A stretch of 51,762 nucleotides of DNA from Pseudomonadota bacterium. Its GTDB lineage: Bacteria; Myxococcota_A; UBA796; GCA-2862545. The position numbers and the translations under genes were made by a program. Under the pieces are notes generated by a model that did no database searches, had not been told where the DNA came from, and was given only the letters and a program-made list of their open reading frames with translations. This document shows, piece after piece, positions 40,901 to 48,495 of the stretch (positions are counted from its first letter, which is position 1; each line of letters begins with the position of its first letter). The stretch covers positions 1-51,762 of the forward strand of contig SXOB01000091.1 of the NCBI GenBank assembly GCA_005776945.1, read 5' to 3'.

Positions 40901-42307
40901 ATGCACCGCGCTCCGACCACTGTCTCTCATGATTCGGGTTTGCCGCCTGCCCTCGCCGATTTCTTGATCCAAGGCTGGGCGCCGCGGGCCGAGCATGCCC
41001 TACCGCCTGTCCCCGCCTGCTTCGCCGCTCGGCGCGCACAGCTGGCGGCTCAGTTTCCGGGTGCGGCCCTTGCGATTCCGACCGGCCATGAGAAAGTACG
41101 GTCCAACGACACGACTTACCGTTTCCGACCCGGCAGCGACTTCGCTTGGCTCACCGGCTGCCATGAACCGGACAACGTGCTCGTCCTGACCCATGGCGCC
41201 GAGGGTCCCCAGTGGCGCCTGTACGTCGAGCCCGTTCACCGGGGCGACACCAGCTTCTTCACCGACCGCTCCAAAGGCGAGTTGTGGGTCGGGGCGCGGA
41301 TGGGCGTGGACGGCAGCCGCCGCCGCTACGGCTTCGACGACGTGCGTCCCCTTGGCGACCTCCAAGCCGACCTCGACGCTCTGAGCGACGTCCACCTCGT
41401 CCGCGGCCTCAGCGACGTGTTGGATGCCCGCCACACGCCCAGTCCAGGGGACACCGCGCTGGCCTCAGCGCTGTCGGAACTGCGCCTGATCAAAGACGAA
41501 GACGAGGTGGAGGCGCTCCGCCGCGTGATTGCCTCCACCCATCGCGGCTTCGAGGACGTCATTCGGGGACTTCCGACGATGCGCACGGAGCGAGACGTCG
41601 AAGTCGCCTTCTACGCGCGTGCGCGGACCGAGGGAAACGACGTTGGCTACGGCACCATCGCCGCCGCTGGTGCCCACGCCACCATCCTGCATTGGACCCG
41701 AAACGACGCGCCTTTGCGACAAGGCGACCTGTTTCTGCTGGACGCAGGCGTCGAAGGCCATGACCTGTATACGGCGGATATCACGCGAACGTTTCCCCTT
41801 TCCGGCCAGTTTTCGCCGACTCAACGCGCCATCTATGAGCTCGTGTACAAGGCGAGCCGAGAGGCCATGGCAATGGTCCGGCCCGGCATCGACTTCATGG
41901 CGCCCAATCGCCGCGCCATGGAGGTCTTGGCCACCGGCCTCGAGCGCCTCGGCATCCTCGACAACGCAACGGTGGCGCTGGCGTCCGAGCACCAGTTTTA
42001 TCGGCGGTACAGCCTGCACAACATCAGCCACATGTTGGGCATCGACGTGCATGATTGCGCGAAGGCGCGGGCCGAGACGTACCGTTTCGGCGCACTTCGC
42101 CCAGGGATGGTGTTCACCATCGAACCGGGCCTTTACTTTCAGCCCGACGACATGACAGTACCCGAAGAAGTGCGCGGCATTGGGGTTCGCATTGAAGACG
42201 ACATCCTCGTCACGGCCGATGGGTACGAGAACCTGTCGGCCGCGATTCCGAGCGATCCGGACGACGTCGAGGCCTGGATGGCCCGCGTCCAGGGACGCAC
42301 CAGCTAG
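40901..42307 (+). CDS. pepP: Xaa-Pro aminopeptidase (aminopeptidase P, M24B)
   Basis: A 468-residue cytoplasmic metallopeptidase removing the N-terminal residue before proline. ATG 40901 is 8 bp after the previous stop; no strong SD. The AMP_N domain spans about 30-170 (SNDTTYRFRPGSDFAWLTGC). The pita-bread domain has metal ligands Asp281 (LLDAGVEGHD), Asp293 (TADITRTFP), His377 (HNISHMLGIDVHD), Glu408 (TIEPGLYF) and Glu432 (GVRIEDDILVT). The length and order match E. coli PepP. All five ligands are present, so it should be active. Confidence 0.95.
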   Translation: MHRAPTTVSHDSGLPPALADFLIQGWAPRAEHALPPVPACFAARRAQLAAQFPGAALAIPTGHEKVRSNDTTYRFRPGSDFAWLTGCHEPDNVLVLTHGAEGPQWRLYVEPVHRGDTSFFTDRSKGELWVGARMGVDGSRRRYGFDDVRPLGDLQADLDALSDVHLVRGLSDVLDARHTPSPGDTALASALSELRLIKDEDEVEALRRVIASTHRGFEDVIRGLPTMRTERDVEVAFYARARTEGNDVGYGTIAAAGAHATILHWTRNDAPLRQGDLFLLDAGVEGHDLYTADITRTFPLSGQFSPTQRAIYELVYKASREAMAMVRPGIDFMAPNRRAMEVLATGLERLGILDNATVALASEHQFYRRYSLHNISHMLGIDVHDCAKARAETYRFGALRPGMVFTIEPGLYFQPDDMTVPEEVRGIGVRIEDDILVTADGYENLSAAIPSDPDDVEAWMARVQGRTS

Positions 42308-42313
42308 CCCCGG

Positions 42314-44143
42314 CTAGACCGGCAGACAGAGGCCAAACCAAAATTCCCCTTCCCATTCCTGTGGCTTGCACACGGAAGCCGGGGGGCAGTCGGGAATTGC
42401 GGGGTCACACAACGTCCAGCAGCGCCCATCGATGGGCGAACAGGTGAGACCGGCCGCGCAGGCGTCGAAAAGGCAGAAGTCACCCTGGCCTTGTTCGCTG
42501 GTGGGTACACATGCGTTCGTGTCCAGGTCGACGGGAACGCAGCTCTCCGCGTAGGCCTCAGGCTCGCAGTCGTCTGCAAGGACCGTGCAGCTGTGCCAAG
42601 GGGCGCCGCAGACGCCCGTCTCCGTCGTCACGAGGCCGTCCACCGGCAAGCAGAGGCCATCGGGCCCACAGTCCGCACCAGGGTCATACGGACGGTCACA
42701 AGCCTCCGCGCAGCGGTGGACCGTGAGGTCACAGACACCTTCGGCGCAGTCCCGGTCGTCGAAGCAGAAGGCACCCGTCGGTTCAGCGGCCGGACGCAAA
42801 AGGAGGTCGATGGACGCCAAGTCGGCGTCCGCGTAGGCGACCCCCGCCACAACCACGAGCCTTGGCACCCTCAACGCATCGAGGTCGACGAGCGGATCCG
42901 CGTCGAGCACGAGCAGGTCGGCGCGCTGCCCCTTCGCGACGCGTCCGCGATCGTCGAATCCTGCACTTTCCGCGGCAACCGCCGTCGCCGCAACCAGCGA
43001 ATCGAAGGGGTCCATCCCAAGTTCGACGAGACCCACCAGTTCGGTGTGGAGGCCCACGCCATGCCAGACGCCCGCGTAGCCGGCGTCGGACGCAGGAACG
43101 ACGAGGTCGGAGCCCCGAGCGATCATCGCCGCGAGATGATCGGCGGCATTGTCCTGCCAAGACTCCCAGGTCGCGCCGGCCACCGGGTCGTCCAAAACAG
43201 CCGCGTCCGCAGCCGCAGCCCATGAGTTGAGGACCACGACGGGAACGGTGTCCGACGGCGGGTCCAATGGGCCACCGTCCGCCAAACGGGGCAGGCCGCT
43301 GAAGGCGCCAAGGGTGCTTTGTACCCACACATCGAGGTCGAGGACGTCGGCTGTGTGACCATCGACGAAACAGGGATGTGCAAGAACGTCGATGCCCGCA
43401 GCTGCCGCGGAAAGGGCATCCCCCGCAGTGTCTACATGGGCGACCCGAAGGAAATGGTCGGGCAAGCCGGAAATGGCAGCCACCAACGCCTCTTCCGGCA
43501 AGCGCGGTGTAGGCCAAGGTGTGGTCGTCGTGTCCGTGAGCGCCGCCTTGAGTCCGTCCGCACCGTTGGCGACGAGCCAATCGGCGTAGACTGCGCCGTC
43601 ATCGCCAGATTCGGCGAACGCACAACGGTCGGTGTCGGGAAACACCTCGCATGGGTGAGAGAGCGGGGTCGTCAGCATCGGCCCGAGCGCCTTCATGGAA
43701 GGACCAAGCACGTCGCCGGCGTCGATGCGGTCCCGAAGGCCAAACGTCTCAGCGGGACCCCCAACATCGACGACGCTGGTCACCCCGTGCCGGAGCTGCG
43801 CCCGCAGCGCGTCCGCAAGGGTGTCACCCACCCAAGCCGTGGTCCCGGACAACGTGAGATGAACATGGCTGTCGATCAAACCGGGCGTCAACCACAAGCC
43901 AGCAAGGTCGTCGCGGCTTGTGCCTCCGACGGGGGCCGCGGAAAGCTCCGCCTCGATATGACCGTCCAATACGACGACCCACCGATTCGATCGGACCCCA
44001 TCCGCGTCGATCACCGTGACGTCTGGCAGCACCCAGGCCTCGTCTGGCAGCGCCGATGGCGGGGTCTCGGAAGTTGACGGCGACGGGCGCAAGAGGTCGG
44101 TGGCCGGTGGCGGTGCGGCGCACGAAAACAGGAGGGAGATCAC
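42314..44143 (-). CDS. Amidohydrolase-family lipoprotein with Cys-rich C-terminal tail
   Basis: Start taken at GTG 44143 (609 residues; MISLLFSC with lipobox Cys8). A TTG at 44185 is in frame but lies in a hairpin; neither has a clear SD. The metal-dependent hydrolase domain spans about 35-450. LWLTPGLIDSHVHLTLSG has the HxH pair (93, 95), further ligands lie in LRVAHVD and LAHPCFVDGH, and VPASDAGYAG has the catalytic Asp. Its closest pattern is imidazolonepropionase-like and prolidase-like amidohydrolases. From about 459 to the end come roughly 18 Cys in short DC..GVC and C.PVDL units, as in extracellular EB/Dickkopf-like modules. Secreted, surface-held hydrolase; substrate unknown. Confidence 0.8.
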   Translation of the reverse strand: MISLLFSCAAPPPATDLLRPSPSTSETPPSALPDEAWVLPDVTVIDADGVRSNRWVVVLDGHIEAELSAAPVGGTSRDDLAGLWLTPGLIDSHVHLTLSGTTAWVGDTLADALRAQLRHGVTSVVDVGGPAETFGLRDRIDAGDVLGPSMKALGPMLTTPLSHPCEVFPDTDRCAFAESGDDGAVYADWLVANGADGLKAALTDTTTTPWPTPRLPEEALVAAISGLPDHFLRVAHVDTAGDALSAAAAGIDVLAHPCFVDGHTADVLDLDVWVQSTLGAFSGLPRLADGGPLDPPSDTVPVVVLNSWAAAADAAVLDDPVAGATWESWQDNAADHLAAMIARGSDLVVPASDAGYAGVWHGVGLHTELVGLVELGMDPFDSLVAATAVAAESAGFDDRGRVAKGQRADLLVLDADPLVDLDALRVPRLVVVAGVAYADADLASIDLLLRPAAEPTGAFCFDDRDCAEGVCDLTVHRCAEACDRPYDPGADCGPDGLCLPVDGLVTTETGVCGAPWHSCTVLADDCEPEAYAESCVPVDLDTNACVPTSEQGQGDFCLFDACAAGLTCSPIDGRCWTLCDPAIPDCPPASVCKPQEWEGEFWFGLCLPV

Positions 44144-44174
44144 GCTTGGGACTGGCTGTAGCAAACGCTCGACC

Positions 44175-44194
44175 AGAAGCGACAAACCGCTTCT
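44175..44194. promoter_or_regulatory. 7-bp inverted repeat upstream of the amidohydrolase gene
   Basis: AGAAGCG (44175-44181) and CGCTTCT (44188-44194) are perfect arms around ACAAAC. It lies 32 bases upstream of the GTG start on the minus strand and overlaps the alternative TTG. Candidate operator or leader hairpin; no T-run. Confidence 0.4.
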
Positions 44195-44880
44195 TCTAGC
44201 CCCGCGTCGTAGGGTTCACATGAGGTCACGTCGGCCAAGTAACGTGGCCGTCCGGCTCGAGGTCGCGACCCCCGCCATCGCCCCCCAACCGATTCTCCCA
44301 AGTGGGCCCTGCTGTTGGCTTGCTCGGGCAACAGTCGGAGGCGGTGGCCGGGCGTCAGATCGACATTCGCCGCGGACCCCGGTGAACGCAACCTGCAATG
44401 GAACCCCGAAAATCCGGTTGCGGAGGCGCTTCGAGCCCGGCTGATTCATGGGACGGGCCTGCAGGAAACGACGCCATGTTCGGCTGGGGTTTCTCAACGG
44501 GGTCAGCTTTCGTTGGGTGCCTGGGCGAAGCGCGAAATCAGATATTTCTGCTGGAATATTCGCGGAATCCACAGCGGCTCACCTGCTTCGCATCCTCGCA
44601 TCGATAGCGGGCACCATCACGGGCAACTTGGCGCATCGGCCACCACCGGCTCTAGGGCCATGAAGGGCGCTTACGGGACAAGTTCCATGAACACCGCGGC
44701 CAGGCCATGCCGATCCCAAGCGCGACGCCCTCAATCGTGGATGGCACGGGACGCCAGCGCCGAACGCCAGCAGCCCCGGCGGCACCAGGGTTGCCGGCGG
44801 GGGACGCAGCGCGTCCTGGGGGTTAGCCACCGGGCGGCCCCTCCTCGGCCACCCGCGGTGGACTCGTCACCGGAGACCCC
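44186..44880. other. Gene-free region with an AT-rich island
   Basis: No frame here shows codon bias, a signal peptide or family motif. The open frames on both strands read as low-complexity Arg/Pro/Ser sequence. The centre (about 44530-44575) is noticeably AT-rich for this window and contains ATATT (44542-44546) and AATAT (44555-44559) arms and the palindrome GAATATTC. It may hold promoters for the genes either side, a small RNA, or a decayed gene. I see no tRNA, 6S, SRP or RNase P signature. Confidence 0.5.
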
Positions 44881-46386
44881 ATGTCGCCCATTCTGTTGAC
44901 CCTGGCGCTGTCGCCCGTTGCCGCCGCGTTCGAAATCGTCCTTCCGCCGCTGATCTCCGACGGCGTCGACGCCAAGGCCATCGCCGGCCTGACCCAACTG
45001 CTCGCCAGCGAGTTGGAATTTGCGTCCGGGGTCGACGGCGTCAACGCCTTGGCGACGCGTCCGACCGAACTCACGACCAAGTGCTTGGCAAGCACGACCT
45101 GCCTGCGAACGATCGCGACATCCGGCGGCGGCGACGCCGTCGTCACAGGCGTCCTCCACAATCAGGGCGCGACCTATCGCCTGGAACTGGTCTACTTCGA
45201 CGCGACTGCTGGGACCGTAGTTCGCCGGCTTGACCAAGTAGTCCCCGTGGATCCGACCGCGCTCGCCAACGGCATGACCGGCATCGTCCAGTCGCTGCTT
45301 ACCGGGTCGAGCGCCGCCGCAGCAGAAGCTGCAGCGCCAAGCGAAGACGATTTCTCGGGACCCGCAGACGAAGACGAATTGCTTGTAGGTGGACTGGTCG
45401 CCCCGGCCCCGACCGCTGCGCCATCGGCGGCAGCCAAGGCCGCCGAGGCCGCACGAGCAGCGGAAGCCGCACGCGTGGCTGAGGCTGCGCGCGTCGCAGA
45501 GGCCGCACGTATTGCCGAGGCCGCGAAAGCCGCTGAAGCCGCACGCGCCGCAGCCGCGAAAGCCGCGGAGGCCGCGCGCGCCGAGGCGGCCCGGGTCGCC
45601 GCGTTGGCGGCCGCGCCGGCTCCGGTCGTCGACGATGGTGACATCGGAGACATCCAATTCGGCGGCAGCGCCGCCGATGTCACCGCCGAGGACTTGGACG
45701 CGATTCAGTTCGGCGCCCCCGTGGCCGCACCCGCCCCGCCCGTCGTTGCGGACCTTGACGCACCGGAACCCCGGGCGACGCCGCCCAAATCCACGACGCC
45801 GCCAGCGCGCGCCACCCCGCCGCCCACGCGCGAAACACCGTCGCGGAGCACCGCGTCCGTCGAGAAGCCGAAGGCGAAGGATGATGGTGACGATCCCAAG
45901 CGATTCACCGTCGCGCTTCGCGGTGGCTACGCCAACTACTACCGCTTCAACTTCGCCACGGCAGGTGGTGAAGGCGCCGTGCGCATCGCGGGCCCCGTCA
46001 ACGCCCTTCTCGGCGTAGAAGCCTGGAACGTCCAGCGCACGCTGCCCCCGGACTTGGCCGTCATCGAGGGCAAGGCCAAGGCATGGGAAGCCATCGTCCC
46101 GGTCCAAGCGGGCCTCGCCATTCGACCTGACCTGAAGGGTGCCCAGCCCTGGTTCGGCGGGGATTTGATCTTCGCGAACTACTACCGCGACGCAATCGGC
46201 TCCGATTGGGCCGTTGGCGGGCGCGCCCGTGCCGGAGTCGACGTTTGGCTGGCCGACGCGGTTGGACTCCAGTTCCACGGCGCCCTTGGCTACTGGAAGG
46301 GCAAGACGTTCCCCCTCATTGAGCAAGGCGTGATGGAGGCTGGGATTCTCCCGCAACTCACGGCCGGCGTCGTGTTCGGCCTCTGA
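44881..46386 (+). CDS. Exported protein: Ala/Glu helical repeat plus beta-barrel-like C-terminus
   Basis: A 501-residue protein. ATG 44881 has GGAG upstream; MSPILLTLALSPVAAAFE is a signal peptide. The N-terminal domain (18-145) resembles periplasmic TolB-N-like/TPR-adaptor domains (LTQLLASELEFASGVDGVNAL, with a Cys pair near 68 and 74). Next come an acidic linker, an AEAAR-type repeat (about 184-240), an acidic IGDIQFGG pair, a Pro/Thr-rich linker, and a C-terminal region (about 340-501) of alternating strands ending VVFGL, like an outer-membrane barrel. Probably an envelope-spanning protein. Function unknown. Confidence 0.75.
   Translation: MSPILLTLALSPVAAAFEIVLPPLISDGVDAKAIAGLTQLLASELEFASGVDGVNALATRPTELTTKCLASTTCLRTIATSGGGDAVVTGVLHNQGATYRLELVYFDATAGTVVRRLDQVVPVDPTALANGMTGIVQSLLTGSSAAAAEAAAPSEDDFSGPADEDELLVGGLVAPAPTAAPSAAAKAAEAARAAEAARVAEAARVAEAARIAEAAKAAEAARAAAAKAAEAARAEAARVAALAAAPAPVVDDGDIGDIQFGGSAADVTAEDLDAIQFGAPVAAPAPPVVADLDAPEPRATPPKSTTPPARATPPPTRETPSRSTASVEKPKAKDDGDDPKRFTVALRGGYANYYRFNFATAGGEGAVRIAGPVNALLGVEAWNVQRTLPPDLAVIEGKAKAWEAIVPVQAGLAIRPDLKGAQPWFGGDLIFANYYRDAIGSDWAVGGRARAGVDVWLADAVGLQFHGALGYWKGKTFPLIEQGVMEAGILPQLTAGVVFGL
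45430..45600 (+). repeat. 18-bp tandem repeat coding AEAAR(V/I/A)
   Basis: About nine imperfect copies of an 18-base unit encode AAEAAR, AEAARV, AEAARI and AEAAKA units within the 44881 gene. The third positions vary while the protein is kept, which indicates selection for an Ala/Glu/Arg helix, as in TolA-like spacers, and not a recent DNA expansion. Confidence 0.8.
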
Positions 46387-46440
46387 CGCGTCCACGATGA
46401 GTTTGAAGCGTCGCGACGTCCGCCTCCCCTCCGAGATTCG

Positions 46441-47514
46441 ATGCCGGAAGCGCTGACGGATCTCAGCCTCGGCGCAGGGTTGGTCTGCGTCGCGTTGGCC
46501 CTGCTCATCGTGTTTGCCGTCGTCGGTACACGCGGCGGGTGGCACCCCATTCTCGCCGCGCGCGCCTACCGAATCCTCGCGGCGGAACGTGGCCTGCACC
46601 TCGACACTCGAGGCCTCGCGGTCCACGGGCACATCGGGGATCGAGCGGTTTGGATCGGAGAGGTCGCGGTCGGTCATGGCCCCGAACGCCGCCGCCAGAT
46701 CCTCGCCACGGTCGGCTTCAGGCGCCCGCTGGGCCTTGGTTTTCGCATTCGCCGCAAAGGGCGTGGGTCTCGTAAACGGACGCAGATTCCGATTCCCCAC
46801 AAGCGGCTCGCAAGACGAATCGAAGTGGCGTGCGACGATCCCGAAAGGGCGACTCAGCTTCTAGGTGGCCCTGTCCTCGACGCGCTCCTCGCGATTTCCT
46901 CGCGCTGGCCGGACCTCCAGGTCGACGATACCCGCGTCCGTCTCCGCCTCCGCCGCGCCGAAGCGGGCCCGGACCGTCTGCGCGACCTGCTGGCCTCCCT
47001 CGAGGGGCTGGCCAGCGCAATCGAGAGCGCGCGCTTGGGGCTGGGGCCCATGGTTCCGTTGGACACCTGGCGGGCGGCCGCCGAGCGACTCGGGCTGACA
47101 CTGGAGGAGGGCCTCCCTGCCCTCAGCGGGCAGCTCAACGGTCACTCGGTCGTCGCCTGCGCCATGCGGGATGGGGTGCGCATCGTGGTCGACGTGCGGG
47201 TCCGCCGCGCCGGCCCCCGTTTGGGCCTCTCTCTCTCTCTTCAGCCCATGGACGTTCCCCCATCCCTGCTCGGCCAGGACATCCCGATGGGCGATGCCGC
47301 ATTCGATCAGGCCTTCGTCGTCAAAGGGTGGGACCCTGGACGCGTTCGCGACGCCGTGGGACCCGAGGCGCGCTCGCGGCTCATAGCGTTGAGCCAACGC
47401 GCAACGCTCCGCGTCGACGACGACGTCGTCACCGCCCAATTCCCCTGCCTAGACCTCGCTGACGACCTGTTGGAAGTCTTAGGGTGTGCGGTTGCGCTCG
47501 ATGGGGGCCGGTGA
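46441..47514 (+). CDS. Membrane-anchored protein of unknown function
   Basis: A 357-residue protein (ATG 46441, weak SD). One N-terminal hydrophobic helix (about 8-30, LGAGLVCVALALLIVFAVVG) is followed by a basic cytoplasmic domain with two similar-looking halves, each with a strand-rich start (HLDTRGLAVHGHIGDRAVWIGE; LTLEEGLPALSGQLNGHSVVA). The halves may be an internal duplication. No recognised motif; no signal cleavage. It is 54 bp after the barrel-like gene. The last 36 bases overlap the converging NYN gene. Confidence 0.68.
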   Translation: MPEALTDLSLGAGLVCVALALLIVFAVVGTRGGWHPILAARAYRILAAERGLHLDTRGLAVHGHIGDRAVWIGEVAVGHGPERRRQILATVGFRRPLGLGFRIRRKGRGSRKRTQIPIPHKRLARRIEVACDDPERATQLLGGPVLDALLAISSRWPDLQVDDTRVRLRLRRAEAGPDRLRDLLASLEGLASAIESARLGLGPMVPLDTWRAAAERLGLTLEEGLPALSGQLNGHSVVACAMRDGVRIVVDVRVRRAGPRLGLSLSLQPMDVPPSLLGQDIPMGDAAFDQAFVVKGWDPGRVRDAVGPEARSRLIALSQRATLRVDDDVVTAQFPCLDLADDLLEVLGCAVALDGGR

Positions 47515-48408
47515 TTCGGACGACACGTCTGGGCTCTGGTCCAGCGTGACGTCCGAAATGTCCACGTCCACGTTGGACACCTTGGCGCGGAGCGCGCCGC
47601 GTCCGTCCACCGCGTAGGCTTCCGCCAAGCCCGCCGTCACGAGACGCTGAACACTGGCGCGCCGATCCTCCGGAGTGTCAGGGATGCCGTGCCCCTTCCA
47701 GCGATGAAGGAAGTACTGGCTCCCGACGAACCCGCCACCGGCGCTGAAGTGCAACTCCGCCCGCCTCAGCTCGCGCAACATGTTCTTGTCGGTCTCTTCC
47801 TCAGGCATGGCCGTCGTCGGTGCAGTGGCCTCTGACCCCGACTCCACATCGGTGACGGAGAAAGCGTCCAGGTGGCGCCCAAGGTCGAGCGTCGACCAGG
47901 CCGCACGCGTCAGCGAGCGGGACATCGCCGCCGAATGGAAGGTCGCTACCCAGACGACCTTGCCGAAGGACCTCGCGGCCTCCGCGGCCGGAACGACGTC
48001 TGCATCCCCAGAAAACAGTACGGCAATGTCGTAGCTGTCGCGGGCCGCATGCAGAATCACGTCGGCGACCAAGCTTGTGTCGACCTGCTTCTCCTCGGTG
48101 TAGACGATGTCCTGATGACAATGTGGGCACTCACGCGAGGCGGCCCTGCGATTGAAGCGATGGACAAAAAAGCCAGGCCTCCGCTCCAAGTCCTCCAGGA
48201 GCGTCGTCAGGCCGTTGCGCTCACTGTGCTCTTCGCCTGGCACAGGTACGCCGGTGTAGTAGAAGGCGGCGAACATACGCGTACCACCGACGTGATCGAC
48301 AACCCAGCGCGCAAGGCGGCCGTGGTCGATCCAGCGGTCGTTGACCGCTCGCCGGAGGTCCTTCATGTGGTTTTTGCCATCGAAGAACAGAGCAACGCGC
48401 AAAGTCAC
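47479..48408 (-). CDS. NYN-domain (PIN-like) nuclease with CxxC knuckle
   Basis: A 309-residue protein (GTG 48408; TTG 48402 also possible). The NYN/LabA-DUF88 fold has the acidic site at Asp10 (LFFDGKNH), the KQVDTSLVADVIL Asp pair, and FSGDADVVPAAEAA. These residues coordinate metal in NYN RNases. Between strands sits ECPHCHQD, a CxxC knuckle of the kind often present in this family as a zinc site. A C-terminal region (220-309) is helical (DTPEDRRASVQRLVTAGLAEAY, winged-helix-like) with an acidic tail. Probable RNA nuclease. It lies 81 bp downstream of htpG. Confidence 0.85.
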   Translation of the reverse strand: MTLRVALFFDGKNHMKDLRRAVNDRWIDHGRLARWVVDHVGGTRMFAAFYYTGVPVPGEEHSERNGLTTLLEDLERRPGFFVHRFNRRAASRECPHCHQDIVYTEEKQVDTSLVADVILHAARDSYDIAVLFSGDADVVPAAEAARSFGKVVWVATFHSAAMSRSLTRAAWSTLDLGRHLDAFSVTDVESGSEATAPTTAMPEEETDKNMLRELRRAELHFSAGGGFVGSQYFLHRWKGHGIPDTPEDRRASVQRLVTAGLAEAYAVDGRGALRAKVSNVDVDISDVTLDQSPDVSSESPAPIERNRTP

Positions 48409-48459
48409 CTACCAAAGCAGATCCCCGTCCGCCTAACCCGAGCGGTGGCTCACTCCAGA

Positions 48460-48495
48460 AGCTGACTCCGCCGCCGGTCGGAGGTTCCTTCAGCT
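48460..48495 (-). terminator. Nested stem at the htpG stop
   Basis: AGCTGA (48460-48465) pairs with TCAGCT (48490-48495), and inside it CTCCG (48466-48470) pairs with CGGAG (48479-48483), with a six-base bulge. It covers the htpG TGA and lies before the NYN gene. There is no T-run; it could lower read-through into the nuclease gene. Confidence 0.35.

Noticed and set aside
44315..44899. A 194-codon plus-strand frame in the gene-free region
   Set aside because: No codon bias, SD, motif or signal, and it runs into the start of the barrel-like gene in another frame.
44731..46800. A 689-codon open frame on the minus strand
   Set aside because: It is antisense to the 44881 gene. The sense strand has a signal peptide, tandem protein repeat and correct codon bias, while the antisense product is Arg/Gly/Asp low complexity.
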